Assembly (NCBI RefSeq): GCF_933509905.1
Contig: NZ_OW150024.1
Location: forward strand, 1,848,001-1,912,000
Origin: Trichlorobacter ammonificans
GTDB taxonomy: Bacteria > Desulfobacterota > Desulfuromonadia > Geobacterales > Pseudopelobacteraceae
DNA: 64,000 nucleotides
Reading direction: 5' to 3'
Below, piece after piece: positions 1 to 9,084 of this stretch. The notes under the pieces were generated by a model, which was given only the letters and a program-made list of their open reading frames with translations, was not told the origin of the DNA and searched no databases. Every line of letters begins with the position of its first letter. Position 1 is the stretch's first letter. Made by a program: the position numbers and the translations under genes.

Positions 1-1076
1 CCAACGGCATCACCCAGCGCCGCTGGCTGCGCCACTGCAACCCCTGGCTCTCGGACCTGATCAGCGAAGCCATCGGCGACCGCTGGACCGTGGACCTGGA
101 CGAGCTGCAGAAACTGCGCCCCCTGGCGGAGGACAGCGAATTCCGCAAGCGCTGGATGGCGATCAAGCGGATGAACAAGGAACGGCTGGCCCGCTACATC
201 TACCAGCGCAACTGCGTGGACGTGTCGCCGGACATGCTGTTCGACTGCCAGACCAAGCGGATTCACGAGTACAAGCGGCAACTACTGAACATCCTGCAGG
301 TCATTGCCCGCTACAACCGCCTCAAGGAGTACCCCGGCCTGGAGCTGCCCCCCCGCACCGTCATCTTCGCCGGCAAGGCGGCCCCCTCCTACACCATGGC
401 CAAGCTGATCATCAAGCTGATCAACCACGTGGGGATGGTGGTCAACAACGATCCGGCGGTGCACCAGCAGCTCAAGGTGCTGTTCCTGGCCAACTACAGC
501 GTCTCCCTGGCGGAACGGATCTTCCCGGCCGCCGATCTCTCCGAGCAGATATCCACCGCCGGCACCGAAGCCTCCGGCACCGGCAATATGAAATACGCCC
601 TGAACGGGGCCCTGACCATCGGCACCCTGGACGGCGCCAACATTGAAATCATGGAGGAAGTGGGCGAGGAGAATATCTTCATTTTCGGCCTCACCACTCC
701 CCAGGCCGTCACCCTGCGTGCCGCCGGGTACCGCCCCCACGACTACTACTATCGTCTGCCGGAGCTGAAGCAGGTGCTGGACCAGATATCCTCCGGCTAC
801 TTCTCTCCCGGCAATCCCGGCCTCTTCAGACCGTTGGTGGACAACCTGCTCTCAACCGACTACTACCTGCTGCTGGCCGACTTCGACGCCTACCTGGACG
901 CCCAGGCCGACGTGGACCGGCTCTACATGATACCGGACGAATGGGCACGAAAGTCGATCCTGAACACCGCCGGCATGGGCAAGTTCTCCAGCGACCGCAC
1001 CATCGGCGAGTACGCCCGCGACATCTGGCAGATCAAACCGCAGCCGGTGGTCCGCGGCGAAGCCCGCCACTGGTAA
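1..1076 (+). CDS. glgP: Glycogen/alpha-glucan phosphorylase, C-terminal part (5' truncated by window edge)
   Basis: Phosphorolysis of glycogen or maltodextrin to glucose-1-phosphate, a PLP enzyme of the cytoplasm. The reading frame is open from base 3, so the gene began upstream of the window. The first visible residues, NGITQRRWL, match the NGITxRRWL signature in the interior of the family. The PLP-binding motif GTGNMKYALNGALTIGTLDG is intact, with the Schiff-base lysine codon at 591-593. The stop codon (1074-1076) overlaps the next start as TAATG, so rarA is likely translationally coupled. Roughly the last 40% of a normal 800-850 residue phosphorylase is present. The GTG at 90 is an internal codon, not the start. 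Confidence 0.95.
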   Translation, partial: NGITQRRWLRHCNPWLSDLISEAIGDRWTVDLDELQKLRPLAEDSEFRKRWMAIKRMNKERLARYIYQRNCVDVSPDMLFDCQTKRIHEYKRQLLNILQVIARYNRLKEYPGLELPPRTVIFAGKAAPSYTMAKLIIKLINHVGMVVNNDPAVHQQLKVLFLANYSVSLAERIFPAADLSEQISTAGTEASGTGNMKYALNGALTIGTLDGANIEIMEEVGEENIFIFGLTTPQAVTLRAAGYRPHDYYYRLPELKQVLDQISSGYFSPGNPGLFRPLVDNLLSTDYYLLLADFDAYLDAQADVDRLYMIPDEWARKSILNTAGMGKFSSDRTIGEYARDIWQIKPQPVVRGEARHW

Positions 1077-2371
1077 TGGAAGCGACCGTGCCGACCGCCC
1101 CTCTTGCCGAGCGGATGCGCCCCCGCACCCTGGACGAGTTCTGCGGCCAGCAGCACCTGCTGGGACCGGGTAAGGCGCTGCGTATCATGATCGAGACCGA
1201 CCGGCTCGCCTCCCTGATCTTCTGGGGGCCGCCCGGCTGCGGCAAGACCACCCTGGCCCACATCGTGGCCCACGCCACCGGCTCCCGTTTCGTCTTCTTC
1301 TCCGCCATCATGGCCGGAGTCAAGGAGATCCGCGAAATCTTCAAAGAGGCGGCGGAGCAGGCAGCGGACGGCATCCGCACCATCCTCTTCGTGGACGAGA
1401 TTCACCGTTTCAACAAGGCCCAGCAGGACGCCTTCCTGCCGGCGGTGGAAAAGGGGCTGGTCACCATCATCGGCGCCACCACCGAAAATCCTTCCTTCGA
1501 AGTCATCGCTCCGCTCCTCTCCCGCTGCCGGGTCCTGCGCCTGAAACACCTGGAACCGGAGGAGCTGGCCGGCCTGGTGCGGCATGCCCTGCTCGACGCG
1601 GAACGGGGTTTGGGCAGCCTTCATCTCGCCATCGACGACGAGGCCCTGAACTTTCTCACCGAGGCGGCCCAGGGGGACGGCCGTAAAGTGCTGAACACCC
1701 TGGAGGTGGCGGCCCAACTGCTGCCGCCGGACACACCCGTCATCTCCCTGGAACTGATGCAGGAGGCGCTGCAGCAGAAGGCCCTGCTCTACGACAAGGG
1801 GGGGGAAGAGCACTACAACGTCATCTCCGCCTTCATCAAGTCGATGCGGGGCAGCGACCCGGACGGGGCGCTCTACTGGCTGGCCCGGATGCTGGAGGCA
1901 GGGGAGGACCCGCTCTTTATCCTGCGCCGGATGATCATCCTGGCGTCGGAGGATATCGGCAACGCCGACCCCCGGGCCCTGCAGATGGCGGTTGCCGCGC
2001 TGCAGGCGTTCCAGATGGTGGGGATGCCGGAGGGACGGATCATCCTGGGGCAGGCGGTCACCTACTTGGCCACGGCCCCCAAATCCAACGCCTCCTACGT
2101 CGGCATCGACGCGGCGTTAGCCGAAGTGCGCAAGTCCGGCGCCCTGGAGGTGCCGCTCCATATCCGCAACGCCCCCACCAAACTGATGAAGGAGCTGGGC
2201 TACCACAAGGGGTACCGTTACGCCCACGACTACGAGGGAGGCTATGTCCGACAGGAGTACCTGCCGGACAGGCTGCGAGGGAAGACGTTCTATGCCCCCA
2301 GGGGACACGGCTACGAGAAAAACATCCTTGAGCGGATGGAATGGGTGAAAAAGCAGGGAAAAAAGGAGTAA
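1076..2371 (+). CDS. rarA: Replication-associated recombination protein A (RarA/MgsA AAA+ ATPase)
   Basis: 431-residue AAA+ ATPase of the clamp-loader type that acts at stalled replication forks and interacts with SSB in the characterised family members. Walker A GPPGCGKT is at residues 51-58 and Walker B with LFVDEIH at about 104-110. It is followed by the family-specific stretch [12 protein letters not shown] and the sensor GATTENPSF. The C-terminal MgsA-type domain is complete ([12 protein letters not shown] near the end). The start is the ATG at 1076, which overlaps the glgP stop by one base. A longer in-frame extension to 941 lies inside glgP and is rejected. Glycogen metabolism and fork repair share no obvious function, so the coupling is probably only transcriptional. 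Confidence 0.95.
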   Translation: MEATVPTAPLAERMRPRTLDEFCGQQHLLGPGKALRIMIETDRLASLIFWGPPGCGKTTLAHIVAHATGSRFVFFSAIMAGVKEIREIFKEAAEQAADGIRTILFVDEIHRFNKAQQDAFLPAVEKGLVTIIGATTENPSFEVIAPLLSRCRVLRLKHLEPEELAGLVRHALLDAERGLGSLHLAIDDEALNFLTEAAQGDGRKVLNTLEVAAQLLPPDTPVISLELMQEALQQKALLYDKGGEEHYNVISAFIKSMRGSDPDGALYWLARMLEAGEDPLFILRRMIILASEDIGNADPRALQMAVAALQAFQMVGMPEGRIILGQAVTYLATAPKSNASYVGIDAALAEVRKSGALEVPLHIRNAPTKLMKELGYHKGYRYAHDYEGGYVRQEYLPDRLRGKTFYAPRGHGYEKNILERMEWVKKQGKKE

Positions 2372-2424
2372 CCGCCTGCGGATACACCGTCTTACGTGAT
2401 GCTGACTTCCATGGAGATACTGTG

Positions 2425-3492
2425 ATGACCTGTAAACGCTGCGGCACGGTGCCGCACATCAGTACCCGGCACGGAGAGGCCCTGTTCAACTGTGCCGTTG
2501 AGCCGCTGCAGGACAAACTGCTTGCCATTCTGCACGAGGAAGGATATCTGCCCCGCGCCGAAGGGGATGTGGTTCGGGTAACGGCCGACAGTTTCCAGCA
2601 GCTGGTTGCGAGCCTGGCCCGGCGTAACGATCTGGCCGAGGTGGAGGCCGAAGGGATCAGCCTGCTGTTTCTTGAACAGGGACAACAGCTTGACTTTGCC
2701 GCCTTCTCCCGGACCAAGAACCTTAAGAAATGGCTGTTTCTGCTGAACAACCGCGAGTTTCTGGATATCTTCGAAAACAACTCCCTTACCACCTGGTTTC
2801 AACCGATCCTCTCGCTGCCGAATCATGAGATCGTGGCCTATGAGTGTCTCTCCCGCGGGGTCAAGGCCGACGGTTCGCTGATGCCTCCCCACCTGCTGTT
2901 CAAACTGGCCGAAGAGAACGACCTGCTCTTTTACCTGGACCGTCTCTGCCGGGAAAATGCCCTTAAAACCGCAGCCGTCAAGAAGATCAGCGCCGACATC
3001 TTCATCAACTTCGTCCCCACATCCATTTACGTGCCGGAGACCTGCCTGCAGAGTACCCTGCACTGGGCGCAGCAACTTGAATACGATCCCACCCGCGTGG
3101 TATTCGAAGTGGTGGAGACCCATCAGGTCTCTGATCTGCAACATCTGCGCGGCATTCTGGATTACTACCGCCGTCAGGGGTTCCGCACCGCCCTGGACGA
3201 TATCGGCTCCGGCCATGCCAATCTGGCAACTCTGGCCGCACTCGGGGCCGACGTGATCAAGGTGGATATGGAAATTATCCGGGGGATCGACGCCGATCCG
3301 GTCAAACAGTCCATCTTTGGTGCCTTAGTTGGCATTGCGCGGGAAAACGGCATCAAGGTGCTGGCGGAAGGCGTGGAGACCGGCGACGAGCTGGCCTACG
3401 TCGCACAACACGGCGCAGACCTGGCCCAGGGCTATCTGTTCGCCCGACCGGCGCCGGAACCGGTGCGGCGGGTGGTGGAGATCAGCGGATAA
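2425..3492 (+). CDS. EAL-domain protein, probable c-di-GMP phosphodiesterase
   Basis: 355 residues. The C-terminal two thirds is an EAL domain. The signature reads ECL at 140-142, followed by FIN, the EVVE glutamate, DDIGSG, IKVD and AEGVET, so the metal-binding and catalytic residues of active phosphodiesterases all appear present. The first ~120 residues are not a sensor I recognise. They begin CKRCG and carry a further cysteine at about residue 23, so a small metal site is possible. No membrane segment is seen, so it is likely cytoplasmic. The start at 2425 has GGAG eight bases upstream; the longer frame from 2341 overlaps rarA and lacks a ribosome site. Confidence 0.88.
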   Translation: MTCKRCGTVPHISTRHGEALFNCAVEPLQDKLLAILHEEGYLPRAEGDVVRVTADSFQQLVASLARRNDLAEVEAEGISLLFLEQGQQLDFAAFSRTKNLKKWLFLLNNREFLDIFENNSLTTWFQPILSLPNHEIVAYECLSRGVKADGSLMPPHLLFKLAEENDLLFYLDRLCRENALKTAAVKKISADIFINFVPTSIYVPETCLQSTLHWAQQLEYDPTRVVFEVVETHQVSDLQHLRGILDYYRRQGFRTALDDIGSGHANLATLAALGADVIKVDMEIIRGIDADPVKQSIFGALVGIARENGIKVLAEGVETGDELAYVAQHGADLAQGYLFARPAPEPVRRVVEISG

Positions 3493-3612
3493 CCGACCGG
3501 CATGCTGCGGGGCATCAGAGCTGCCCCCTGGCCATCGCCCCTCTCCCGGCGGCCCGCTGCACGTCCCGCCGGATCGTGGAAACATTCCATCAACACAGTA
3601 CCGGAGGACACC

Positions 3613-3852
3613 ATGAGCGTTCGAGACATGCAGGGCAATCCCCGCATCTGGGAAAGATTGACATGGGCCGACCTGAGCAGCGAGGAGCAACAACTCTGGA
3701 GCGCCCTCGGCTGGCAGCAGGCCGCATGGGACCGCAACAGCCCACCGCCAAGCGCCGACAAGGAATGGAGCGGGCTGACCCCGCAGGAGCAGGCGGCAGC
3801 AGCTGGCCTCGGCTTCAGCGAGGGTCTCTGGAATGCCACCGAGGATGCATAA
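3613..3852 (+). CDS. Small acidic tryptophan-repeat protein, function unknown
   Basis: 79 residues, preceded by GGAGG six bases before the ATG. The sequence is made of two related units. One is around residues 17-39 (TWADLSSEEQQLWSALGWQ then W) and the other around 55-76 (EWSGLTPQEQAAAAGLGF then W), giving the pattern W-x2-L-x3-E/Q-x3-A-x2-LG-aromatic-x4-W. I do not recognise a catalytic family. Short repeats of this type occur in small proteins of other organisms, but I cannot assign a role. It stands alone between the EAL gene and pfkA, about 120 bases after one and 80 before the other. Likely cytoplasmic, with no signal peptide or membrane segment. Confidence 0.72.
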   Translation: MSVRDMQGNPRIWERLTWADLSSEEQQLWSALGWQQAAWDRNSPPPSADKEWSGLTPQEQAAAAGLGFSEGLWNATEDA

Positions 3853-3932
3853 ACCGGCCATGCCGCGCGCAGACACAGGCGCAAGCGCCGTGCGACGCAC
3901 CGGCTCCGTAACGCTCTGACAGGAGGAAGTTC

Positions 3933-5027
3933 ATGTCCAAACGGATGAAGATTTGCATCAACACCGGCGGCGGCGACGCGCCGGGGCTGAACGCCGTCAT
4001 CGAGGCGGTCACCATGGCCGCCTACAACCGACAGTGGGAGGTGTACGGCATCAAAAGCGGCTACGCCGGTCTGCTGAACCCCGACGAGATTATCCGCCTT
4101 ACCCCGGAGATGGTGGACGGCATCGCCAGCATCGGCGGCACGATCCTGGGTACCACCAACAAGGGGAACCCGTTCATGATGCCGGTCTGCAACGCCGCCG
4201 GCGAGTGCGAACAGCGGGACCTCTCCGAGCGGGTGATGGAGAACTTCCGCCGGCTGCGCTTCGACGCCCTGGTGGCGGTGGGCGGCGACGGCAGCCTGGA
4301 GATCGCCCACCGTTTTGCCGAAAAAGGGATGCCGGTGGTGGGGGTGCCCAAGACCATCGACAACGACATGGGCGGCACGGTGATCACCTTCGGCTTCGAT
4401 ACCGCCGTCAGCATCGCCACCGAAGCCATCGACCGCCTGCACTCCACGGCCAAATCCCACGACCGGGTGATGGTGGTGGAGGTCATGGGACGCAACGCCG
4501 GCTTCATCGCCCTGAACAGCGGCATCTCCGGCAACGCCGACGTGATCCTGATCCCGGAAATCCCCTTTGACATCGAAAAGGTCTGCGACAAGCTGATGGA
4601 AAACGAGCTGAACGGCCGTAAGTACGCCATCGTGGTGGTTGCCGAAGGGGCGGTGCCTGCGGGGGGTGACGTGATCATCAAGGGGGGTGCGGAGGGTGGC
4701 CGCCAGCATGTGGTGCTGGGGGGGATCGCCGAGCATGTTGCCAAGGAAATCTCCCGGCGCACCGGCAAGGACTCCCGCTCCCTGGTGCTGGGGCACCTGC
4801 AGCGGGGCGGCTCCCCCACCACCTTTGACCGCCTGCTGTCGCTGCGCTTCGGCGCCGCGGCGGTGCGGGCCATCGAAACGGGCACCTTTGACCACATGGT
4901 GGCACTCAAGTCACCGGATATCGCCCTGGTACCCCTGGGCGAGGCCCTGGGCATTCAGAAACGGGTCGCTGTCGAAAGCGACGCCGTGCTGACCGGCCGC
5001 GACCTGGGCATCTGCTTCGGGGACTGA
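3933..5027 (+). CDS. pfkA: 6-phosphofructokinase, Lys-type (first of two paralogs)
   Basis: Phosphorylates fructose-6-phosphate to fructose-1,6-bisphosphate. 364 residues, longer than the classical 320. The phosphate-donor loop is GGGDAPG (12-18), the donor-specificity motif is GGDGS (117-121) and the catalytic region is PKTIDND, with K140 and catalytic D143. Classical ATP enzymes have glycine at both specificity positions (G104 and G124 in E. coli), and PPi enzymes have aspartate and lysine. This protein has glycine at the first and lysine at the second, the pattern of the mixed group of PFKs, so ATP is the likelier donor but this is not settled. AGGAGG lies ahead of the ATG. Confidence 0.92.
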   Translation: MSKRMKICINTGGGDAPGLNAVIEAVTMAAYNRQWEVYGIKSGYAGLLNPDEIIRLTPEMVDGIASIGGTILGTTNKGNPFMMPVCNAAGECEQRDLSERVMENFRRLRFDALVAVGGDGSLEIAHRFAEKGMPVVGVPKTIDNDMGGTVITFGFDTAVSIATEAIDRLHSTAKSHDRVMVVEVMGRNAGFIALNSGISGNADVILIPEIPFDIEKVCDKLMENELNGRKYAIVVVAEGAVPAGGDVIIKGGAEGGRQHVVLGGIAEHVAKEISRRTGKDSRSLVLGHLQRGGSPTTFDRLLSLRFGAAAVRAIETGTFDHMVALKSPDIALVPLGEALGIQKRVAVESDAVLTGRDLGICFGD

Positions 5028-5033
5028 GGCAAG

Positions 5034-5567
5034 GTGAGCCCGTGCGACATGCCCCACGCCCCCCACTTCGCCTACCGCCCCATCGGCATCCTGCGCTCCC
5101 CCTACGCCCGCCGTATTGACGCCCCCCATCAGGGCACGGTGGTTGAAGGGACGGAAACCGGGGAGTTGGCGACTGCCACACTGGAACTCGCGGAGTGGCT
5201 GGAGGAGAGGGCTCTTCAGGATCTGAGCGGCTTTGACCGGCTCTGGCTCATCTTCGCCTTTCACCTGAACGAGGGGTGGAAAAGTACGGTGAAGCCGCCC
5301 CGGGGCGGGCCGAAACGGGGGGTGCTGGCCACCCGCTCCCCCCATCGGCCCAATGCCATCGGTCTGTCGGCCGTTGAACTGCTGAAGGTTGAAGGCAGGA
5401 TCCTGCACCTGCGCGGGGTTGACCTGCTGGACGGCACCCCGGTGCTGGATATCAAGCCGTACGTGCCCTACGCGGACGCGTTCCCGGACGCCGAAGCCGG
5501 CTGGATCGACGAGCTGGATGCGCAACAGGGGCGCTGGTCCGCACCGGGTCCCCGCAAACCCCGCTGA
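5034..5567 (+). CDS. trmO: tRNA (N6-threonylcarbamoyladenosine37-N6)-methyltransferase TrmO family
   Basis: 177-residue protein of the TsaA/YaeB/TrmO family, which methylates t6A37 in tRNA-Thr using S-adenosylmethionine. The family core is clear: PIGILRSPY at the N-terminus, GFDRLWLIFAFH, the TRSPHRPNAIGLS signature and LDIKPYVPYAD. It lacks the C-terminal extension of the longer E. coli protein. The start is uncertain: GTG at 5034 (GAGG four bases upstream) or ATG at 5049. It lies seven bases after pfkA, so the two are probably cotranscribed. It converges on the transglutaminase gene. Confidence 0.88.
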   Translation: MSPCDMPHAPHFAYRPIGILRSPYARRIDAPHQGTVVEGTETGELATATLELAEWLEERALQDLSGFDRLWLIFAFHLNEGWKSTVKPPRGGPKRGVLATRSPHRPNAIGLSAVELLKVEGRILHLRGVDLLDGTPVLDIKPYVPYADAFPDAEAGWIDELDAQQGRWSAPGPRKPR

Positions 5568-5600
5568 ACCCGGAAGGTCGTCCGGCACCCTGACGGCGAG

Positions 5601-6845
5601 TCAGCGCACCGCCGTGGTGGTCAGTTCGTGGCGGTAGGTCAGATTGCCGGAGACCGCTCCCCCCCAATAGGCGTACCAGTAGGAGTAGTGCTGCACCGGA
5701 CCGATTTCCCGCATCCGGCTGCCCGTATCGACGCTGAGGGTCCCACCGTCGGTTCCCATGATCAGGTAACCGTCCCCCCGCTTGCCGAACGCGCCGCCGT
5801 TGGGCATGAACATCGACGGGTCTGCCGGTATCCAGCCGGCCCCTTCAAGGTAGAAGTCGGGCCAGGCGTGGGGGCCCCACTCGCCGCTTTCCCGCAGGAT
5901 GCCCCCCAGGTTGTAGCGGGCCGGAATGCCGCGGCTGCGCAGCAGGGAGATATAGAGCGAACTGAGTTCGCCGCAGGCCCCGCCCCCGGCCCGGAGCGTA
6001 TCGTCCAGCGTGGGACCGTGGGAGCGGCCGAGGTGCTTGAAGCGCTGCTGCTGGTAGAGGTAGGCCCGGCGGGCGAACTCCAGCGGTTCCAGGGCTGTGC
6101 CCCCGATTTCCTCCACCATCGCCTTGATGGCCGGATGATCGGGCTGGATCAGGGGGCCGCCGGCGACGGTGAAGGTGCGATACAGGGGAGAGGCCGTGTC
6201 GTACGGCTTGACGCCATCGATCCGGTCGGCGGCCAGGGGAGAGATGGCGACGTCGAATTCAAGCGTGATTTCGGCGGGGGGCTCCGGCGCCTCCACCCGC
6301 AGGAAACGGTTCGGAGAAGAGGGACCGCCGACCAGGGTACCGGCGCTGTAGCGGACGTTTTCCACCCGCTGAAATTCTCCGAATGAAGGGACCGGCATGA
6401 GAATCACCACCTTCAGGCGGCCGCCGCCGCTGTGACTGAAGGTGGTATCCGTCCGCACCACCCGCGAGACGACATGGTAGGTGCGCTCGGTCCCGCGCTG
6501 AAGCGCACGGGAAGGAGGCTGCTGGGAGGAAACGGCCGTACTTGTCCCTTTGGCCTGCCCATCCCCGCTTGTTTGTTCTTCCGGCGGAGCCGGCTTTCGC
6601 GGCGGCGGCTGGGGCAGCTGCTGTTTCGGCTTTGCGGGAGAACGCCGGTAGGTCGGCTCATCATCCCCGCCGGGACTGTCGTCAGTGCCGCGCGGCGTGG
6701 CCAGGCCCTCGTAGAGAGGAATTGCCTCGGATTCCGACGCCGCCGACAGGTCGGCCACCGCCGGATGGGACAGCAGGGCCGCAAGGGCCAGGACGAACAG
6801 TACCCGAACGACACGGAGCGACCAACAGAGACTGTGACCAGACAT
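5601..6845 (-). CDS. Exported transglutaminase-like domain protein
   Basis: 414 residues. The N-terminus has a basic then hydrophobic stretch (residues 11-30) ending HPAVADLS, a typical Sec signal peptide. Residues 50-100 form a proline- and glutamine-rich linker. The C-terminal half is a transglutaminase-like cysteine-protease fold with all three catalytic positions visible: C291 in GGGACGELSS, H326 in GPHAWPDFY and D342 in IPADPSM. Such periplasmic proteins usually act as peptidases or amidases rather than true transglutaminases. The start was set at the ATG at 6845, which places the signal peptide at the N-terminus; the frame runs open further upstream without support. Divergent from the second pfkA. 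Confidence 0.85.
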   Translation of the reverse strand: MSGHSLCWSLRVVRVLFVLALAALLSHPAVADLSAASESEAIPLYEGLATPRGTDDSPGGDDEPTYRRSPAKPKQQLPQPPPRKPAPPEEQTSGDGQAKGTSTAVSSQQPPSRALQRGTERTYHVVSRVVRTDTTFSHSGGGRLKVVILMPVPSFGEFQRVENVRYSAGTLVGGPSSPNRFLRVEAPEPPAEITLEFDVAISPLAADRIDGVKPYDTASPLYRTFTVAGGPLIQPDHPAIKAMVEEIGGTALEPLEFARRAYLYQQQRFKHLGRSHGPTLDDTLRAGGGACGELSSLYISLLRSRGIPARYNLGGILRESGEWGPHAWPDFYLEGAGWIPADPSMFMPNGGAFGKRGDGYLIMGTDGGTLSVDTGSRMREIGPVQHYSYWYAYWGGAVSGNLTYRHELTTTAVR

Positions 6846-6994
6846 GGAGCGGCACCCCCGCAGTGAATGAGATCGTGCGCAGCTGCGCACGGGCACTCCT
6901 GCCGCGTGCCGGGCCGGCGGCGGAAGATGAGTCCATAGTACCCGGCTGCACCAAAATTTCAAGGTGCTCCCCGGTCGCCATGCCGCAAAAAACA

Positions 6995-7003
6995 TGCTAT
7001 ATA
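6995..7003 (+). promoter_or_regulatory. Possible extended -10 promoter for the second pfkA
   Basis: TGCTATATA has the TG-n-TATAxT form of an extended -10 element and lies about 42 bases before the ATG at 7045. No good -35 hexamer is present 16-18 bases upstream. The element is moderately convincing because the surrounding GC-rich DNA has few such stretches. Confidence 0.4.
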
Positions 7004-7044
7004 CCCCCCAACGTATCTTCAGCGCCTCATCCAGGGAGCCCCCC

Positions 7045-8007
7045 ATGAAACGACTCGCCATTCTGACCAGTGGCGGCGACTGCTCCGGCATGAACGCCGC
7101 CATTCGGGCCGCAGCCCGCACCGCCATCGCCAACGACGTGGAGATGATCGGCTACCGCAAGGGGTACGCCGGCCTGCTCAAAAACGACTTCATCAGGCTG
7201 GATTCCCTGGCCGTGTCCGGTGTGCTGCAACGGGGCGGCACCTTCCTGCAGTCGGCCCGCTGCCCGGAATTCCGCACCGAGGAAGGGCGCAGGAAAGCCT
7301 TGGACAATCTGCTGAAGGAGCAGGTGGAAGGGATGATCGTGATCGGCGGCGACGGCTCGCTCACCGGCGCCCTGGCCCTGGACAAGCTGGGCTTTCCGGT
7401 GATCGGCATTCCCGGCAGCATCGACAACGACATCCCCTACACCGACATGTCCCTGGGGGTGGATACGGCACTGAACAACATCCTCTACGCCGTGGACTGC
7501 ATCAAGGACACCGCCTCCTCCCACGACCGCGCCTTCATCGTGGAGGTGATGGGGCGTAATTCCGGCTACCTGGCCTCAACCGCCGCCATCGCCACCGGCG
7601 CCGAATTCGCCATCATCCCGGAGACGGAGCTGGACCTGACCGAAATGTGTCACCAGTTGCGTCGCCGTTACGAGGAGGGGCGCACCAATGCCCTGATCAT
7701 CATGGCGGAGGGAGCCGGCCACGCCCGGGACATAGCCGCCGGCATCAAGGATGCCATCGGCTTCGAGACCCGCGTGACCGTGCTGGGTCACTACCAGCGT
7801 GGCGGCGCCCCCACGGTGTTCGACCGCCTGTTGGGAAGCCGCTTCGGCATGAAGGCGGTGGAGCTGCTGCTCTCCGGCACCAAGGGCGTGATGGTGGGGC
7901 TGGCGGCCAACGCCCTGACCACCACCCTGCTGGAAATGGTGGTGAACGGCGGCCAGAAGAAGCTGAATGCCGATCTGTTGCAGATGGCCGACATCCTGGG
8001 GATTTAA
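7045..8007 (+). CDS. pfkA: ATP-dependent 6-phosphofructokinase, classical type (second paralog)
   Basis: 320 residues, collinear with the E. coli enzyme. The nucleotide loop TSGGDCSGMN is at 8-17, GGDGS at 101-105 and PGSIDND at 123-129, so both donor-specificity positions (104 and 124) are glycine, as in true ATP-dependent PFK. The catalytic aspartate of the SIDND motif and the MGRNSGYLA substrate motif are present. AGGGAG precedes the ATG; a longer frame from 6964 has no ribosome site. It differs clearly from the Lys-type paralog 2 kb upstream. Followed directly by corA with only three bases between the genes. Confidence 0.94.
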   Translation: MKRLAILTSGGDCSGMNAAIRAAARTAIANDVEMIGYRKGYAGLLKNDFIRLDSLAVSGVLQRGGTFLQSARCPEFRTEEGRRKALDNLLKEQVEGMIVIGGDGSLTGALALDKLGFPVIGIPGSIDNDIPYTDMSLGVDTALNNILYAVDCIKDTASSHDRAFIVEVMGRNSGYLASTAAIATGAEFAIIPETELDLTEMCHQLRRRYEEGRTNALIIMAEGAGHARDIAAGIKDAIGFETRVTVLGHYQRGGAPTVFDRLLGSRFGMKAVELLLSGTKGVMVGLAANALTTTLLEMVVNGGQKKLNADLLQMADILGI

Positions 8008-8010
8008 GCC

Positions 8011-9084
8011 GTGAAACGCGCCCGCCGCCTGTTCAGGGCCCGCTCCGCCAAGGAAGGGTTGCCGCCGGGAACCCTGGTGCATATCGGCGAGGCATCCCAG
8101 CACGCCGTGGCCATCACCCGTTTCAGCTTTTCGGAACAGGAGCTGCGGGAGGAGCGCGAGTGCGACCTGGCAGCGCTTACCCCGGAACAAGCTGGCAGCC
8201 GGGTCACCTGGATCGACGTGGAGGGGGTCCACGAGGTGGAGACCATCCGCAGCCTGGGGGAATCCTACAGCCTGCACCCCCTGGTGCTGGAGGATATCGT
8301 CAGCACGGTGCAGCGTCCCAAGGTGGAGGATTACGATGACTACCTGTTTCTGGTGGCGCGGATGCTGCTTCCCCAGGAAGGGAGAGATTTTTCAGTCGAG
8401 CAGGTAAGCATGGTGCTGGGCAGGGGGTGGCTCTTCACCTTTCAGGAGGGATTCCGGGGGGATGTCTTTGAATCGGTGCGGGAGCGCCTGCGCTCCGGCA
8501 AGGGACGGATCAGGGCCCAGGGGGCCGATTACCTGGCCTACGCCCTGCTGGACACCATGGTCGACCGCTACTTCACCGTACTGGAACAGTTCGGCGAGCG
8601 GCTGGTGCTGCTGGAGGAGGAGGTCTCCCTGCATCCCCACCCCCGGCTGCTGGTACAGTTGAACGAGTTGAAAAAAGAGGCCATTTTCCTGCGCAAGACC
8701 ATCTGGCCGCTGCGGGAGGTGCTCTCCTTCCTGCAACGGGACGACACCGAGCTGATCAATGAAACCACCCGCATCTACCTGCGGGACGTGCACGATCATG
8801 CCATTCAGGCCATTGAAACCGTGGAAACCTACCGCGACCTGCTCTCCGGCATGCAGGATCTCTACCTGTCCAGCATCGCCAACCGCACCAATGAGATCAT
8901 GCGCTTCCTCACCGTGATCGGCACCATCTTCATCCCGCTCACCTTCATCGTCGGTCTCTATGGCATGAATTTCAAGTACATGCCGGAGCTGGAGTGGCAC
9001 TGGGGCTACTTTGGCGTGCTGCTGCTGATGGCGGTGATCGCCCTGGGCATGGTCGAGTACTTCCGGCGGCGCAGATGGCTCTGA
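8011..9084 (+). CDS. corA: CorA-family magnesium/cobalt transporter
   Basis: 357 residues. The long N-terminal cytoplasmic alpha/beta and helical domain ends in two C-terminal membrane helices. The diagnostic YGMN motif is at residues 317-320, after the first helix, and the protein ends with the basic cytoplasmic tail EYFRRRRWL. CorA works as a pentameric inner-membrane channel for Mg2+, also Co2+ and Ni2+. The start is the GTG at 8011. The 3' end overlaps the tilS start by ten bases. Confidence 0.93.
   Translation: MKRARRLFRARSAKEGLPPGTLVHIGEASQHAVAITRFSFSEQELREERECDLAALTPEQAGSRVTWIDVEGVHEVETIRSLGESYSLHPLVLEDIVSTVQRPKVEDYDDYLFLVARMLLPQEGRDFSVEQVSMVLGRGWLFTFQEGFRGDVFESVRERLRSGKGRIRAQGADYLAYALLDTMVDRYFTVLEQFGERLVLLEEEVSLHPHPRLLVQLNELKKEAIFLRKTIWPLREVLSFLQRDDTELINETTRIYLRDVHDHAIQAIETVETYRDLLSGMQDLYLSSIANRTNEIMRFLTVIGTIFIPLTFIVGLYGMNFKYMPELEWHWGYFGVLLLMAVIALGMVEYFRRRRWL

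Noticed and set aside
2341-2424. N-terminal extension of the EAL protein
   Set aside because: Overlaps the rarA end and has no ribosome site; the ATG at 2425 has GGAG at good distance.
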